Assembly: GCA_046160045.1 (NCBI GenBank)
Contig: JBJXGR010000010.1
Coordinates: 1 to 23,199, forward strand
Direction of reading: 5' to 3'
Length of the DNA stretch: 23,199 nucleotides
Source: CAZGUX01 sp046160045
GTDB taxonomy: Bacteria > Acidobacteriota > Terriglobia > Bryobacterales > Bryobacteraceae
Position 1 is the first letter of the stretch, and each line of letters begins with the position of its first letter. The notes under the pieces were generated by a model. The model saw only the letters and a program-made list of their open reading frames with translations. It had not been told where the DNA came from and searched no databases. This document shows positions 1 through 6,698 of this stretch, piece after piece. The position numbers were made by a program, and so were the translations under genes.

Positions 1-89
1 GCTGCCACCTCGCGATGACCGCCGCAAGACTCGAGGTCAAGATGGATCGCTACTCCTTTCTTGTAGGGCTCTTTCATCCCCGACAACAT
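1..89 (-). mobile_element. Group II intron-associated small reading frame, 5' part, cut by window edge
   Basis: Read on the minus strand, an open frame starts at ATG 89 (a second in-frame ATG is at 77) and runs off the window edge. Its peptide contains MKEPYKKGVAIHLDLESC followed by GGHREVA. From memory this matches the small peptide repeatedly annotated at the 5' side of bacterial group II introns, upstream of the reverse transcriptase/maturase (pattern MxEPYxEGVAxHxGPESC, then xREVxGEALTG). In those elements the frame overlies structured intron RNA and is probably not a functional protein. The intron body and maturase would lie to the left of this window. The intron 5' end should fall between about 90 and 130, against the RHS fragment. 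The assignment depends on about 29 residues only. Confidence 0.5.
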
Positions 90-130
90 GCCGGTTTATC
101 CCGGCGCTCGGACGTCCCCAGGTTTCCGAA

Positions 131-909
131 GAGTACCTCTACGGCTACAACGCGGCGGGCGAGCTTTCGACGGTGACGTACCCGTCGATCGCGACGGCGG
201 CGCAGTATTTCTACGACACTGGCCACCTGCTGCGCGAGACAAAGACCCGCGCGGCGTGACTGCGGCGACGACGGCCTACGATGGGTCGGGGCGGTTGCAG
301 TCGGTGACCAATATCGACGGGACCACCAGCTACGCTTACAACGTGGCGGCTCGGACGACCACGATCACGTATCCGGACACGGGCGTGGAGGTGATCGAGA
401 CCGATGCGCAGGGCAACGTGGTGCGGCGCGTCGACGGGCTCAACCGGACGACTACTTACACGTTCGATGCGAACAATAACCTGTTGACGGAAACTAATCC
501 GCTCAGCAAGACCTGGACCTACACGTACGATGCGAACGGGTTCCGGACGTCGGTGAAGAACCCGCTGAACCAGATCGATTCGGTGACGTACAACGCCTAC
601 GGCGGGCCGACGGCGGTCACCAATGCGCTCAGCCAGACGCAGACCGTGACCTACGACGCTTCGTTCCGCGTGAAGACGATCACGGATTCGCTGGGGCAGA
701 TCGCGGACTTCAGCTACAACCCGCAGGGGCTGCCGCTGACCATGAAGGACGCGCGGGCGAACACGTCGAGCTACGGGTATGACGCCTACGGCAACCGGAC
801 CTCCTACGCCGATCCGGAGGGGCGGACGACGAACGCGACGTTCAACGCGTTCGGGCAAAAGCTGACCGAGACGGACGCTCGGGGGAATAAAACAACCTCT
901 ACCTATGAT
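131..909 (+). pseudogene. RHS/YD-repeat protein fragment, frameshifted and truncated
   Basis: Tandem YD repeats typical of RHS/wall-associated proteins are visible, with units such as TTYTFDANNNLLTETNPLSK and WTYTYDANGFRTSVKNPLNQ at a period of about 20-22 residues. The first part (131-243, EYLYGYNAAGELSTVTYPS...YDTGHLLRETK) is in one frame and meets a TGA at 257. From about 244 the repeats continue in the next frame as DPRGVTAATTAYDGSGRLQ, so one base appears to have been lost near 240-246. The repeats end at about 909 (GNKTTSTYDD), where short palindromic repeats take over. No start, signal peptide, core-associated domain or toxin tip is present, and the left side abuts an intron-like fragment. 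This is a decayed piece of a much larger gene, because intact RHS proteins usually exceed 1000 residues. Confidence 0.75.
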
Positions 910-914
910 GATTT

Positions 915-940
915 ACCCTTTTCGGGTCACCCTTTTCGGG
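915..940 (+). repeat. Two tandem 14-bp units (ACCCTTTTCGGG core)
   Basis: The 12-mer ACCCTTTTCGGG occurs at 915-926 and again at 929-940, separated by TC, giving a 14-bp period. It sits exactly at the end of the RHS homology and leads into the first GGGGTCAAAGACC unit, so it probably belongs to the same repeat insertion. Confidence 0.6.
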
Positions 941-1042
941 GTCAAAGACCAAGGTTCCAGTTTCTTGGCCGATACGCCACTCGGGGTCAAAGACCATGGT
1001 TCCTCCATGGTTCCTCCACTCGGGGTCAAAGACCGTGGTTCC
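936..1042. repeat. Cluster of three palindrome-containing repeats (GGGGTCAAAGACC...GGTTCC)
   Basis: Three copies of a 23-bp unit lie at 936-958, 981-1003 and 1020-1042. Each has TCGGGGTCAAAGACC, two variable bases, then GGTTCC. The core GGTC-AAA-GACC is a small perfect inverted repeat. Copy starts are 45 and 39 bp apart, both multiples of three, so all copies share one frame on each strand: RGQRPxF on plus and VFDPE on minus. Between copies two and three an 11-bp direct duplication (CCATGGTTCCT at 994-1004 and 1005-1015) is visible. The unit looks like a dispersed repeat family of the host genome. Irregular short spacers and only three copies argue against a CRISPR array. Confidence 0.75.
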
Positions 1043-1203
1043 GATTTCCGGCAGCGCCCCCGGATTTTCCGGTGAGCCGGGCGGTCTACGCGAAAGCCGC
1101 GCGGCGGTCCAGCCCTTTTCGACAAAGCTCAATGGCTGACCCGGTCGCGGACTACATCACCGTTCCGCAGAGCGGGTGTCCCCCCGGAGAGAGTTTCGTC
1201 CAG

Positions 1204-1695
1204 TCACGCCGCCCGCCGTTTCTCCTCATCCTCCCGCGCGATCCGCTCCGCCACCTCGATCAGCGCCTCCTCCGCCCCGGGGAACCGCCGTAGCACTTCC
1301 CGTAGCGTTCCGTTTCCAGCCGCCGTTCGCGCTCGCTCTCCGCCACCGCCCGCCGCCTTCCTCTGTCCCGCCTCCAGTGACCACAGCCGCGACAGTTCCT
1401 TCATCGCCTCCAGCGCCACCCGCGGTTTCTTCCGCTCGTGCCGCCCGTACATCACCGTCATCACTTCCCGCATCCAGTCCAACCTCTGGAGCAATTCGTC
1501 CTGCCGTTCCGCGTCCTCCTCGGTCCGCGTTCGCCCCGCCGCCAGTTCACGGGTCAGGTGCTCGGTCCGGTGTCGCGACAGTGCGCTCTTCGACACCTCA
1601 TACCACCCTACCCGGCGATTCGTCCCTTCCATCGGCGTCATTTCCATCGCGTTCCGCTCCGGGTGCCGGCATGTCGTACATTTGGGTTCCTGCAT
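1204..1695 (-). CDS. Small putative zinc-binding/HTH-like protein of unknown function
   Basis: This is a 163-residue protein starting at ATG 1695. The N-terminus has CTTCRHPERNAME (C6, C9, H11) followed about 25 residues later by VSKSALSRHRTEHL. This pairing of a CxxCxHPER start with an SKSALxRHxxxHL motif recurs in small hypothetical proteins of soil bacteria, sometimes near phage or mobile genes. It resembles a short metal-bound finger plus a helix-turn-helix-like segment, so DNA binding is plausible but inferred. The rest (about residues 50-163) is charged and helical, rich in Glu, Arg and Ala, with a Gly/Ala-rich linker near 115-130. There is no signal peptide or membrane segment. No clear Shine-Dalgarno precedes the start. 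The gene stands alone between repeat debris and the tolC-like gene, consistent with accessory DNA. Confidence 0.6.
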   Translation of the reverse strand: MQEPKCTTCRHPERNAMEMTPMEGTNRRVGWYEVSKSALSRHRTEHLTRELAAGRTRTEEDAERQDELLQRLDWMREVMTVMYGRHERKKPRVALEAMKELSRLWSLEAGQRKAAGGGGERARTAAGNGTLREVLRRFPGAEEALIEVAERIAREDEEKRRAA

Positions 1696-1971
1696 CGTTT
1701 TCGATTACCCGCCAACAGTCTCTCACGCGTGTCTACCAAACTCCCGTCTCCGCGTGGCTCTCTCGCAGCGCCGAATGATCTTGAATTCCAGCCTGTCAAT
1801 CACTCAGTTCACAATGGTCGTATAAATATATTTCGTCCCCCCCAATCACTTGGAAAAACCGGCGCCCGCCTCCTCCGTCCCCTCCCCCGACAATGAAGGC
1901 GGGAAAAGACTCAAATGCTGGCTTCCGACATGGCGTCCGTTGAGCCCGCGGCTCGGCTCTACAATCAGGGT
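1696..1971. other. Intergenic region between divergent genes
   Basis: No gene is supported here. The stretch holds an AT-rich block (GTATAAATATATTT near 1819-1832), which stands out in this GC-rich window, and a minus-strand TTGACA at 1799-1794 pointing toward the small zinc-finger-like gene. The -10 positions 15-17 bp beyond that TTGACA are poor matches (ATTCGG, CATTCG or TCATTC), so a promoter there is only a suggestion. At the right end lies the TACAAT box of the tolC-like gene. Confidence 0.4.
1960..1965 (+). promoter_or_regulatory. -10-like box TACAAT, six bases before the tolC-like start
   Basis: TACAAT ends 6 nt before ATG 1972. With the usual 6-nt spacing from the -10 hexamer, transcription would begin at the ATG itself, giving a leaderless mRNA. 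TTGAGC at 1940-1945 is the nearest -35-like element, but its 14-bp spacer is too short to be convincing. There is no good Shine-Dalgarno. Confidence 0.45.
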
Positions 1972-3255
1972 ATGATTCTCCGTCGCATCGGGTTGCCACT
2001 CCTGCTGGTCCTGCCACTCATGGGCGAGATCCACAAGATGACGCTCAGGCAGGCCGTGGAACGGGCGATCGAGCAGAATCCGGATCTCGCGCTGGCGAGG
2101 CTCGATCAGCGAACCGCCACCGAAAGTGTGCACATCGCCCGCGACCCGTTCACCCCGCGCATCGCCGTGGGCAGCGGCCTCGCCTACAACAATGGCTTTC
2201 CGCTCAGCATCGAAGGAGCCGCTCCCAGCGTGTTTCAGGCGCAGGCCAATCAGTTCATTTACAATCGCCCACAATCGTACACTGTGGCCAAGGCCAAGGA
2301 GCAGGCGCGCGGCGCCACGATCCAGGCGGCGTCCAAGCAGGATGAAGTTGTGTATCGTGTGGCTTCGGCTTTCCTGGACGCCGAGCGGACGGAGAAGCAA
2401 CTCGCCGTGGCCAAGAAGCAGGTGGAGAGCCTGGAGACGGTAGCTCGCACGGTGGCCGGCCGCGTGGCCGATGGACGCGAACTGGAGATCGAGAACAAAC
2501 GCGCCCGCTACACCGTGGCCCGCGCCCGGCAGCGGGTGACCATGATCGAATCCGACATCGTGCAGGCGCAATCGAAGCTGGCGGTGGGCTTGGGGATGGA
2601 TGCCGGCGACCGGGTGCAGCCGATGGAGGAACTCCGGGATGCCGTCGCGCTTCCTCAATCGGAGGATCAGGCGGTGGAACTGGCCCTGAGAGCCAGCAAG
2701 GACCTGCGCAAGATTGAATCCGATCTGATGGCGGAAGGCCTGGATATCCGGGCGCAGAAGGCGGCCCGCCTGCCCCGCGTGGACCTGATTGCCAAATACG
2801 GGTTGCTGGCGCGATTCAACAACTACGAGGATTTTTTCCGTTCGTTTCAGCGGCATAACTACCTGCTGGGAATGTCGTTCCAGATTCCGGTGATGGTGGG
2901 ACCGGCCGTCTCCGCCCTCTCTTCGCAATCGGAGATCAACGCTGCCAAGCTCCGCGTCCAGCGGAATTCGATTCGGCACCAGATCAGCCTGGACGTTCGC
3001 AAGGCGTGGCGCGACATCAAGGAAGCCGAGGGCGCGGGTGAAGTCGGCAAACTCGATCTGGAGGTGGCGCGCGAACAGGTCTCCATTCTGCTGGCGCAGT
3101 ACACGGAAGGCCGCGCGTCGCTGAAGCTGATTGAAGAAGCGCGATTCGCCGAAAACGAAAAGTGGATCGCCTACTATGAAGCGCAATATGGAGTGGAACG
3201 CACGCGGCTGAACCTCCTCCGGCAGACCGGCGAGCTGATGGCGCTGGTGAAATAG
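1972..3255 (+). CDS. TolC-family outer membrane efflux protein
   Basis: The 427-residue product has the size and helical, Ala/Glu/Gln-rich make-up of outer membrane efflux proteins (OEP family). These form trimeric channels across the outer membrane and periplasm for drug efflux or type I secretion. An N-terminal signal peptide (MILRRIGLPLLLVLPLMG) is followed by the typical LRQAVERAIEQNPDLALARLD entry helix. Two OEP repeats are suggested by long coiled-coil stretches at about 85-200 and 290-425. The upstream in-frame ATG at 1915 would add 19 residues ahead of the hydrophobic leader, so ATG 1972 is preferred; a TACAAT box six bases before it supports this. No inner-membrane pump or membrane-fusion gene is adjacent, so the transported substrate is unknown. 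miaB follows 27 nt downstream. Confidence 0.85.
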   Translation: MILRRIGLPLLLVLPLMGEIHKMTLRQAVERAIEQNPDLALARLDQRTATESVHIARDPFTPRIAVGSGLAYNNGFPLSIEGAAPSVFQAQANQFIYNRPQSYTVAKAKEQARGATIQAASKQDEVVYRVASAFLDAERTEKQLAVAKKQVESLETVARTVAGRVADGRELEIENKRARYTVARARQRVTMIESDIVQAQSKLAVGLGMDAGDRVQPMEELRDAVALPQSEDQAVELALRASKDLRKIESDLMAEGLDIRAQKAARLPRVDLIAKYGLLARFNNYEDFFRSFQRHNYLLGMSFQIPVMVGPAVSALSSQSEINAAKLRVQRNSIRHQISLDVRKAWRDIKEAEGAGEVGKLDLEVAREQVSILLAQYTEGRASLKLIEEARFAENEKWIAYYEAQYGVERTRLNLLRQTGELMALVK

Positions 3256-3278
3256 GCGGCAGCCAGTCGGCAGCGCCG

Positions 3279-3284
3279 TATAAT
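3279..3284 (+). promoter_or_regulatory. Consensus -10 box TATAAT overlapping the upstream miaB ATG
   Basis: A perfect TATAAT at 3279-3284 overlaps ATG 3283. A transcript starting 6-7 nt downstream would begin at about 3291, next to the in-frame GTG at 3292. If this promoter is real, MiaB translation must start at GTG 3292 on a leaderless message. No good -35 element is visible. Confidence 0.5.
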
Positions 3285-4608
3285 GTCCCTTGTGAAGAAG
3301 TTCTACATCGAGACCTTTGGCTGCCAGATGAACGCCCACGACTCGGAGAAGGTCGTTGGCACGCTCGTGAGCCGCGGCTATTCCCAGGTGGAAACACCGG
3401 AGACGGCGGATTACGTTTTTTACAACACCTGCAGCATTCGCGACAAAGCGGAACAGAAGGTCTTCAGCCGCCTCCAGCAGTTCAAGCGGGATGCGGGCAA
3501 GGGCAAGCTCTTCGCGGTGCTGGGCTGCGTGGCCCAACAGGAGGGCGAGAAGATCTTCGAGCGCGCGCCGCACGTCAGCCTGGTGGCCGGTTCGGCCAGC
3601 TACGGGCGGTTGCCGGAGTTGCTGGTGCGGCTGGAAGCTGGCGACCGGCGGGTTACAGGCCTGAGTCTCGACACGGAGGACGCCTTTGAGACCCCACTCA
3701 CCCGTAGGGACAATCCGCACCGCGCTTATATCACCATCATTGAAGGCTGCGACAAATCCTGCGCTTACTGCGTGGTTCCGTTCACGCGCGGCCCGGAGCG
3801 CAGCCGTCTGAGCGCGAGCGTGATGAGGGAAGCGTACGAGCTTGCCGGCGCCGGCTACAGTGAGATCCAGTTGCTCGGCCAGAACGTCAACAGCTATCGG
3901 GACCCTTCTCCGGCCGGCTGGAACTTCGCGACGCTGTTGCGCAACGTAGCCCAGGTCCCCGGAATCCGGCGCGTCCGCTTCACCACGTCCCACCCGCGCG
4001 ACTTCGGGCAGGACATCGTCGACGCCATCAACGATCACGAAACCCTGTGCAATCAGGTCCACCTTCCGGTGCAGTCGGGATCGAACCGGGTGCTCGAACG
4101 AATGCAGAGGCTCTATACCCGCGACGAGTACATGCGCCGCATCGACTGGCTCAAGCGCTCTCCGCGCAACATCGCTCTGAGCACCGACATCATCGTCGGC
4201 TTCCCGGGTGAGACGGAGGAGGATTTTCTCGACACGGTTCGACTCCTGGACGGCGTGGGTTACGATTCCATCTTTAGCTTCAAGTATTCGCCGCGGCCGA
4301 ATACCTCCGCCCTCAGCCTGTCCGACGTTGTCCCCGACGAGGAAAAGCAGCGCCGCCTGGTGACGGTACAGGAGCGCCAGCGCTCCATCCAGATCCGCCG
4401 CAACTCCGAGATGATCGGCTCCATTCAGGAGGTATTGGTGGAGGGCCGGAATCACTCCCTGGGCCAGTGGATTGGCCGGACTTCGCAGAACCGGCCGCTC
4501 AATTTCACGCATGCGGAAGGGGGCGAATCACTGCTGGGCTCGTACCTGCTGGTACTGGTGACGCGGAGCGGGCCGAACTCCCTGGTCGGGGAGGCGGTTC
4601 CCTCCTGA
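3283..4608 (+). CDS. miaB: tRNA-2-methylthio-N6-dimethylallyladenosine synthase MiaB
   Basis: MiaB is a cytoplasmic radical-SAM methylthiotransferase that converts i6A37 to ms2i6A37 in tRNAs reading UNN codons. The 441 residues match the family length. The N-terminal UPF0004 domain carries three cluster-binding cysteines (C14 in ETFGCQMN, C50 in YNTCSIRDK, C82 in LGCVAQQ). The radical-SAM CxxxCxxC is C156, C160 and C163 in EGCDKSCAYCVVPFTRGPER. The C-terminal TRAM domain runs from about 375 (IGSIQEVLVEG) to the end. GQNVNSY and TSHPRDF are typical MiaB signatures that separate it from MtaB and RimO. The true start may be GTG 3292 (VKKFYIETFGCQMN), because ATG 3283 lies inside a TATAAT box. 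The DUF151 nuclease gene follows 36 nt downstream. Confidence 0.95.
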   Translation: MSLVKKFYIETFGCQMNAHDSEKVVGTLVSRGYSQVETPETADYVFYNTCSIRDKAEQKVFSRLQQFKRDAGKGKLFAVLGCVAQQEGEKIFERAPHVSLVAGSASYGRLPELLVRLEAGDRRVTGLSLDTEDAFETPLTRRDNPHRAYITIIEGCDKSCAYCVVPFTRGPERSRLSASVMREAYELAGAGYSEIQLLGQNVNSYRDPSPAGWNFATLLRNVAQVPGIRRVRFTTSHPRDFGQDIVDAINDHETLCNQVHLPVQSGSNRVLERMQRLYTRDEYMRRIDWLKRSPRNIALSTDIIVGFPGETEEDFLDTVRLLDGVGYDSIFSFKYSPRPNTSALSLSDVVPDEEKQRRLVTVQERQRSIQIRRNSEMIGSIQEVLVEGRNHSLGQWIGRTSQNRPLNFTHAEGGESLLGSYLLVLVTRSGPNSLVGEAVPS

Positions 4609-4644
4609 GCCGTGTGCTCTAATGAAATCTGAGGGAGGTCTGCG

Positions 4645-5130
4645 GTGGAACTCGAAATGAAAATTCGCGGCCTGATGATGGATCCGGTCACCAACATGCC
4701 CATCGTCATCCTGAAGGACGTCAACGGGAATGGCGTCCTGCCGATCTGGGTGGGTATTTATGAAGCCAACGCGATCGCGTTGGAAATCGAAAAGGTGACC
4801 ACCCAGCGCCCGATGACGCACGACCTCATCAAGAGCCTGCTGATCGGCCTCAATACTGGGATCCGAAAAGTCGTGGTCAGCGAACTGCGCGAGGACACGT
4901 TCTATGCCGTCATCTGGCTGGAGCGCGACGGCCAGCTCATCAGCGTCGATTCCCGTCCGAGCGATGCCTTGGCCCTGGCTCTTCGGCTGGATTGCCCAAT
5001 CTATGTCGAGGATGCGGTTCTGAAGTCCTCCAAGCTCTCGGCGGCAACCACGGACCGGATCAACAACGAGGATTTGCGGCGCTGGCTCGAAGGTCTTCCG
5101 GACGAAGACATGGGCCGTTACAAGATGTAG
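4645..5130 (+). CDS. Bifunctional nuclease family protein (DUF151/BFN)
   Basis: A 161-residue DUF151 protein. Characterised plant members have DNase and RNase activity, while Thermotoga TM0160 supplied the fold; the bacterial role is unsettled. Family hallmarks visible here are the start MELEMKIRGLMMDP, LPIWVGIYEANAIALEIE (about 32-49), RPMTHDLIKSLL (about 54-65) and VDSRPSDALALALR (about 100-113). No UVR-type C-terminal domain is present, so the protein is the single-domain form. The start is GTG 4645, preceded by a good Shine-Dalgarno (GAGGGAGG near 4631-4638). The position directly after miaB and before a closely coupled small gene suggests co-transcription. Confidence 0.9.
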   Translation: MELEMKIRGLMMDPVTNMPIVILKDVNGNGVLPIWVGIYEANAIALEIEKVTTQRPMTHDLIKSLLIGLNTGIRKVVVSELREDTFYAVIWLERDGQLISVDSRPSDALALALRLDCPIYVEDAVLKSSKLSAATTDRINNEDLRRWLEGLPDEDMGRYKM

Positions 5131-5135
5131 CCGCC

Positions 5136-5435
5136 GTGATCCCACAACTGGAAAAGCTGGCGGCCGCGGGGATCGAACTTGTGCCGGCAGCGAGTCTTCC
5201 CAATCACTTCCTCTTCATGCGTGAGGGGTTTGTCTCGCTGGTGGAGCGTCGCGGCGACGCCTTTGGGTCCATTGGTTGTCCGGCCCTGGTCACCGAGCAC
5301 GGTTTAGCCCTGTTGTTGTGGCGCGGAGAGAAAGCCGTCTTTGTTGCCAAGGACCACGAGCAGCCCGCTTCCGAGGAACAGGTAGGAGCGTTGAGGCGCT
5401 TTGCCGACGACCTCGCGGCAGCGCTGGCTCATTGA
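5136..5435 (+). CDS. Small protein of unknown function, coupled to the DUF151 gene
   Basis: A 99-residue protein starting at GTG 5136, only 5 nt after the nuclease stop, so translational coupling is likely. The sequence is soluble and mixed alpha/beta-like: IPQLEKLAAAGIELVPAASL at the start, FMREGFVSLVERR and ALLLWRGEKAVFVAKDHEQ in the middle, and an Ala-rich helix DLAAALAH at the end. It shows no signal peptide, Cys pair or recognisable catalytic motif. I do not recognise the family. A longer reading of the same frame, starting at 4992, lies inside the nuclease gene and is rejected. GC-rich third positions and the tight spacing support a real gene. Confidence 0.7.
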   Translation: MIPQLEKLAAAGIELVPAASLPNHFLFMREGFVSLVERRGDAFGSIGCPALVTEHGLALLLWRGEKAVFVAKDHEQPASEEQVGALRRFADDLAAALAH

Positions 5436-5441
5436 AGCGCT

Positions 5442-5479
5442 CAGCTTTCAGCAAAGATAAGCGCCAAGGCTGAAAGCTG
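5442..5479. repeat. Inverted repeat, 11-bp perfect stem
   Basis: CAGCTTTCAGC at 5442-5452 is perfectly complementary to GCTGAAAGCTG at 5469-5479, with a 16-nt loop. It begins seven bases after the stop codon of the small gene, so it could protect or end the miaB-nuclease transcript. There is no T tract, so intrinsic termination is not supported. A third related word (GGCTGAAAAC) follows at 5488. Confidence 0.6.
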
Positions 5480-5587
5480 CGGTCAATGGCTGAAAACAAC
5501 CGTATGGAGATCAAAGCCGGAATCCGACCGCTGGCCGGATTCTGTTGGGCTATCCCGCCTGGCAGGGGAGTATACCAAAAGGCTGCC

Positions 5588-5629
5588 CGCTGATAGCTGA
5601 CCGCTGATAGCTGACCGCTGATAGCTAAG
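5588..5629 (+). repeat. Tandem 14-bp repeat, three copies
   Basis: CGCTGATAGCTGAC occurs at 5588-5601 and 5602-5615 exactly, and at 5616-5629 with its last bases changed (CGCTGATAGCTAAG). Each unit contains the near-palindrome AGCT. The copies are contiguous with no spacer, so this is a microsatellite-like repeat rather than a CRISPR. Confidence 0.8.
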
Positions 5630-5681
5630 CGCCGACCGCCGAATCACCCACAAGTTTTCCCCACAATGGCCGATTACTTCA

Positions 5682-6650
5682 ATGAGTATGGCACGCATCT
5701 GGTTCGTGCTCACGCTCGCTGCGGTTGGATTTCCGCAGACGCGTCCGGCGGTCGCACCGGAAGTCACGACAACTAGCATTCCCGCCAATCTGCCTGTCCA
5801 GAAGATCGGTTCAAACGACCTGATCGGCGTGACAGTGTACGATTCGCCAGAATTCAGCCGCACCATCCGCGTGGCGGGCGACGGCACGATTCGTTTCCCG
5901 ATGATGAAGCGGTTCGTCCAGGCTTCGGGGAAGTTTCCCGCTGAGTTGGAATCGGCTGTCGCCGAGGCACTGAAAACGGAGCAGTTGATTGTCGATCCGT
6001 TTGTCACTGTGACCATCGTGGAGTATCACAGCCGCCCGATCAGCGTCGCCGGAGCGGTGCGGCATCCCGTGACGTTTCAGGCGGTCGGCACCGTGACCCT
6101 GCTCGAGGCGCTATCCCGGGCTGAGGGCCTCGCTTCCGATGCCGGCTCGGAGATCCTGGTCAGCCGTCCGTCCGTGCCTGCGCCGGGAAAGGAGAAGGTT
6201 CCACCCTTTGTTCAGCGGATCCCCGTCAAAGGGCTGATCGACGCAGCCGATGCGGAGCTAAACGTCTCGCTGCACGGAGGAGAGGAAATCCGGGTCCCTG
6301 AAGTCGGGAAGGTGTTCGTCGTGGGCAATGTCCGTAAGCCCGGATCGTTTCCTCTCCGGGATGACTCCGACTCGAGCATTTTGAAAATGCTGGCTCTCTC
6401 CGAAGGACTTACGCCGTTCGCGGGCAAGCAGGCTTTCATCTACCGCCGCGAGGCGGGCTCCACATCCAAGAACGAGATCCCGGTCGAACTCAAGAAGATC
6501 CTCGATCGCAAGGCTCCCGATGTACCCCTGCAGGCCAATGATGTTGTCTACGTGCCGGACAACTCCGGCCGGCGAGCCGCTCTCACTACCATCGAGCGCC
6601 TGGTGCTGTTCGGAACGACGGCCGGCGCCGCCGCCCTGGTTCTCCGCTGA
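5682..6650 (+). CDS. Polysaccharide export protein (Wza-like, SLBB domains)
   Basis: This outer-membrane polysaccharide export protein would form the exit channel for exopolysaccharide. The 322 residues show a signal peptide (ARIWFVLTLAAVGFPQ), a Poly_export domain (about 41-115, including GSNDLIGVTVYDSPEFSRTI and VDPFVTVTIVEY), and two SLBB-type beta-grasp domains (about 118-190, RPISVAGAVRHPVTF; about 225-290, VFVVGNVRKPGSFPLRDD). A C-terminal hydrophobic segment (LVLFGTTAGAAALVLR) could be the short membrane-spanning helix. No cysteine is present after the leader, so unlike E. coli Wza it is not a lipoprotein. ATG 5688 is an alternative start and lies 7 nt after a TACTTC box. It is the first gene of the EPS block, with the co-polymerase 48 nt downstream. 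Confidence 0.88.
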   Translation: MSMARIWFVLTLAAVGFPQTRPAVAPEVTTTSIPANLPVQKIGSNDLIGVTVYDSPEFSRTIRVAGDGTIRFPMMKRFVQASGKFPAELESAVAEALKTEQLIVDPFVTVTIVEYHSRPISVAGAVRHPVTFQAVGTVTLLEALSRAEGLASDAGSEILVSRPSVPAPGKEKVPPFVQRIPVKGLIDAADAELNVSLHGGEEIRVPEVGKVFVVGNVRKPGSFPLRDDSDSSILKMLALSEGLTPFAGKQAFIYRREAGSTSKNEIPVELKKILDRKAPDVPLQANDVVYVPDNSGRRAALTTIERLVLFGTTAGAAALVLR

Positions 6651-6698
6651 CGGTAGCGGCCGGTCGGGTAGCGTTCCAACATTTGACGAGGAATTGTG

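Larger units (their letters stand above)
5436..5681. other. Repeat-filled intergenic region upstream of the EPS block
   Basis: No gene is supported. The region contains an 11-bp inverted repeat (5442-5452 with 5469-5479), a 7-bp inverted repeat GAATCCG/CGGATTC (5520-5526 with 5536-5542) and a triplicated 14-mer (5588-5629). The CAGCTTTCAGC, GCTGAAAGCTG and GCTGATAGCTGA words look like fragments of one degenerate dispersed repeat family. The right end holds the likely start region of the export gene. Confidence 0.55.

Noticed and set aside
936..1042. CRISPR array
   Set aside because: Only three units, separated by 22 and 16 bp of dissimilar, partly duplicated sequence, with a very short palindrome and no cas genes.
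899..1132. Minus-strand 77-codon gene with VFDPE repeats
   Set aside because: The repeats explain the open frame. No start signal or family support is visible, so it is treated as repeat DNA rather than a gene.
88..1293. Single 401-codon plus-strand protein
   Set aside because: Only codons for the YD repeats (about 244-909) look real. The first part is out of frame with upstream RHS homology, and the last part reads through repeats and the antisense of the small zinc-finger-like gene.
1846..4512. Open frame of 888 codons on the minus strand
   Set aside because: It lies antisense to the tolC-like gene and miaB, both with clear family motifs. Its translation is His/Arg/Leu-rich without any recognisable domain, as expected for a GC-rich antisense shadow.
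5588..5629. CRISPR or iteron origin
   Set aside because: The 14-bp copies are contiguous without spacers, and there is no replication initiator gene or AT-rich unwinding region next to them.
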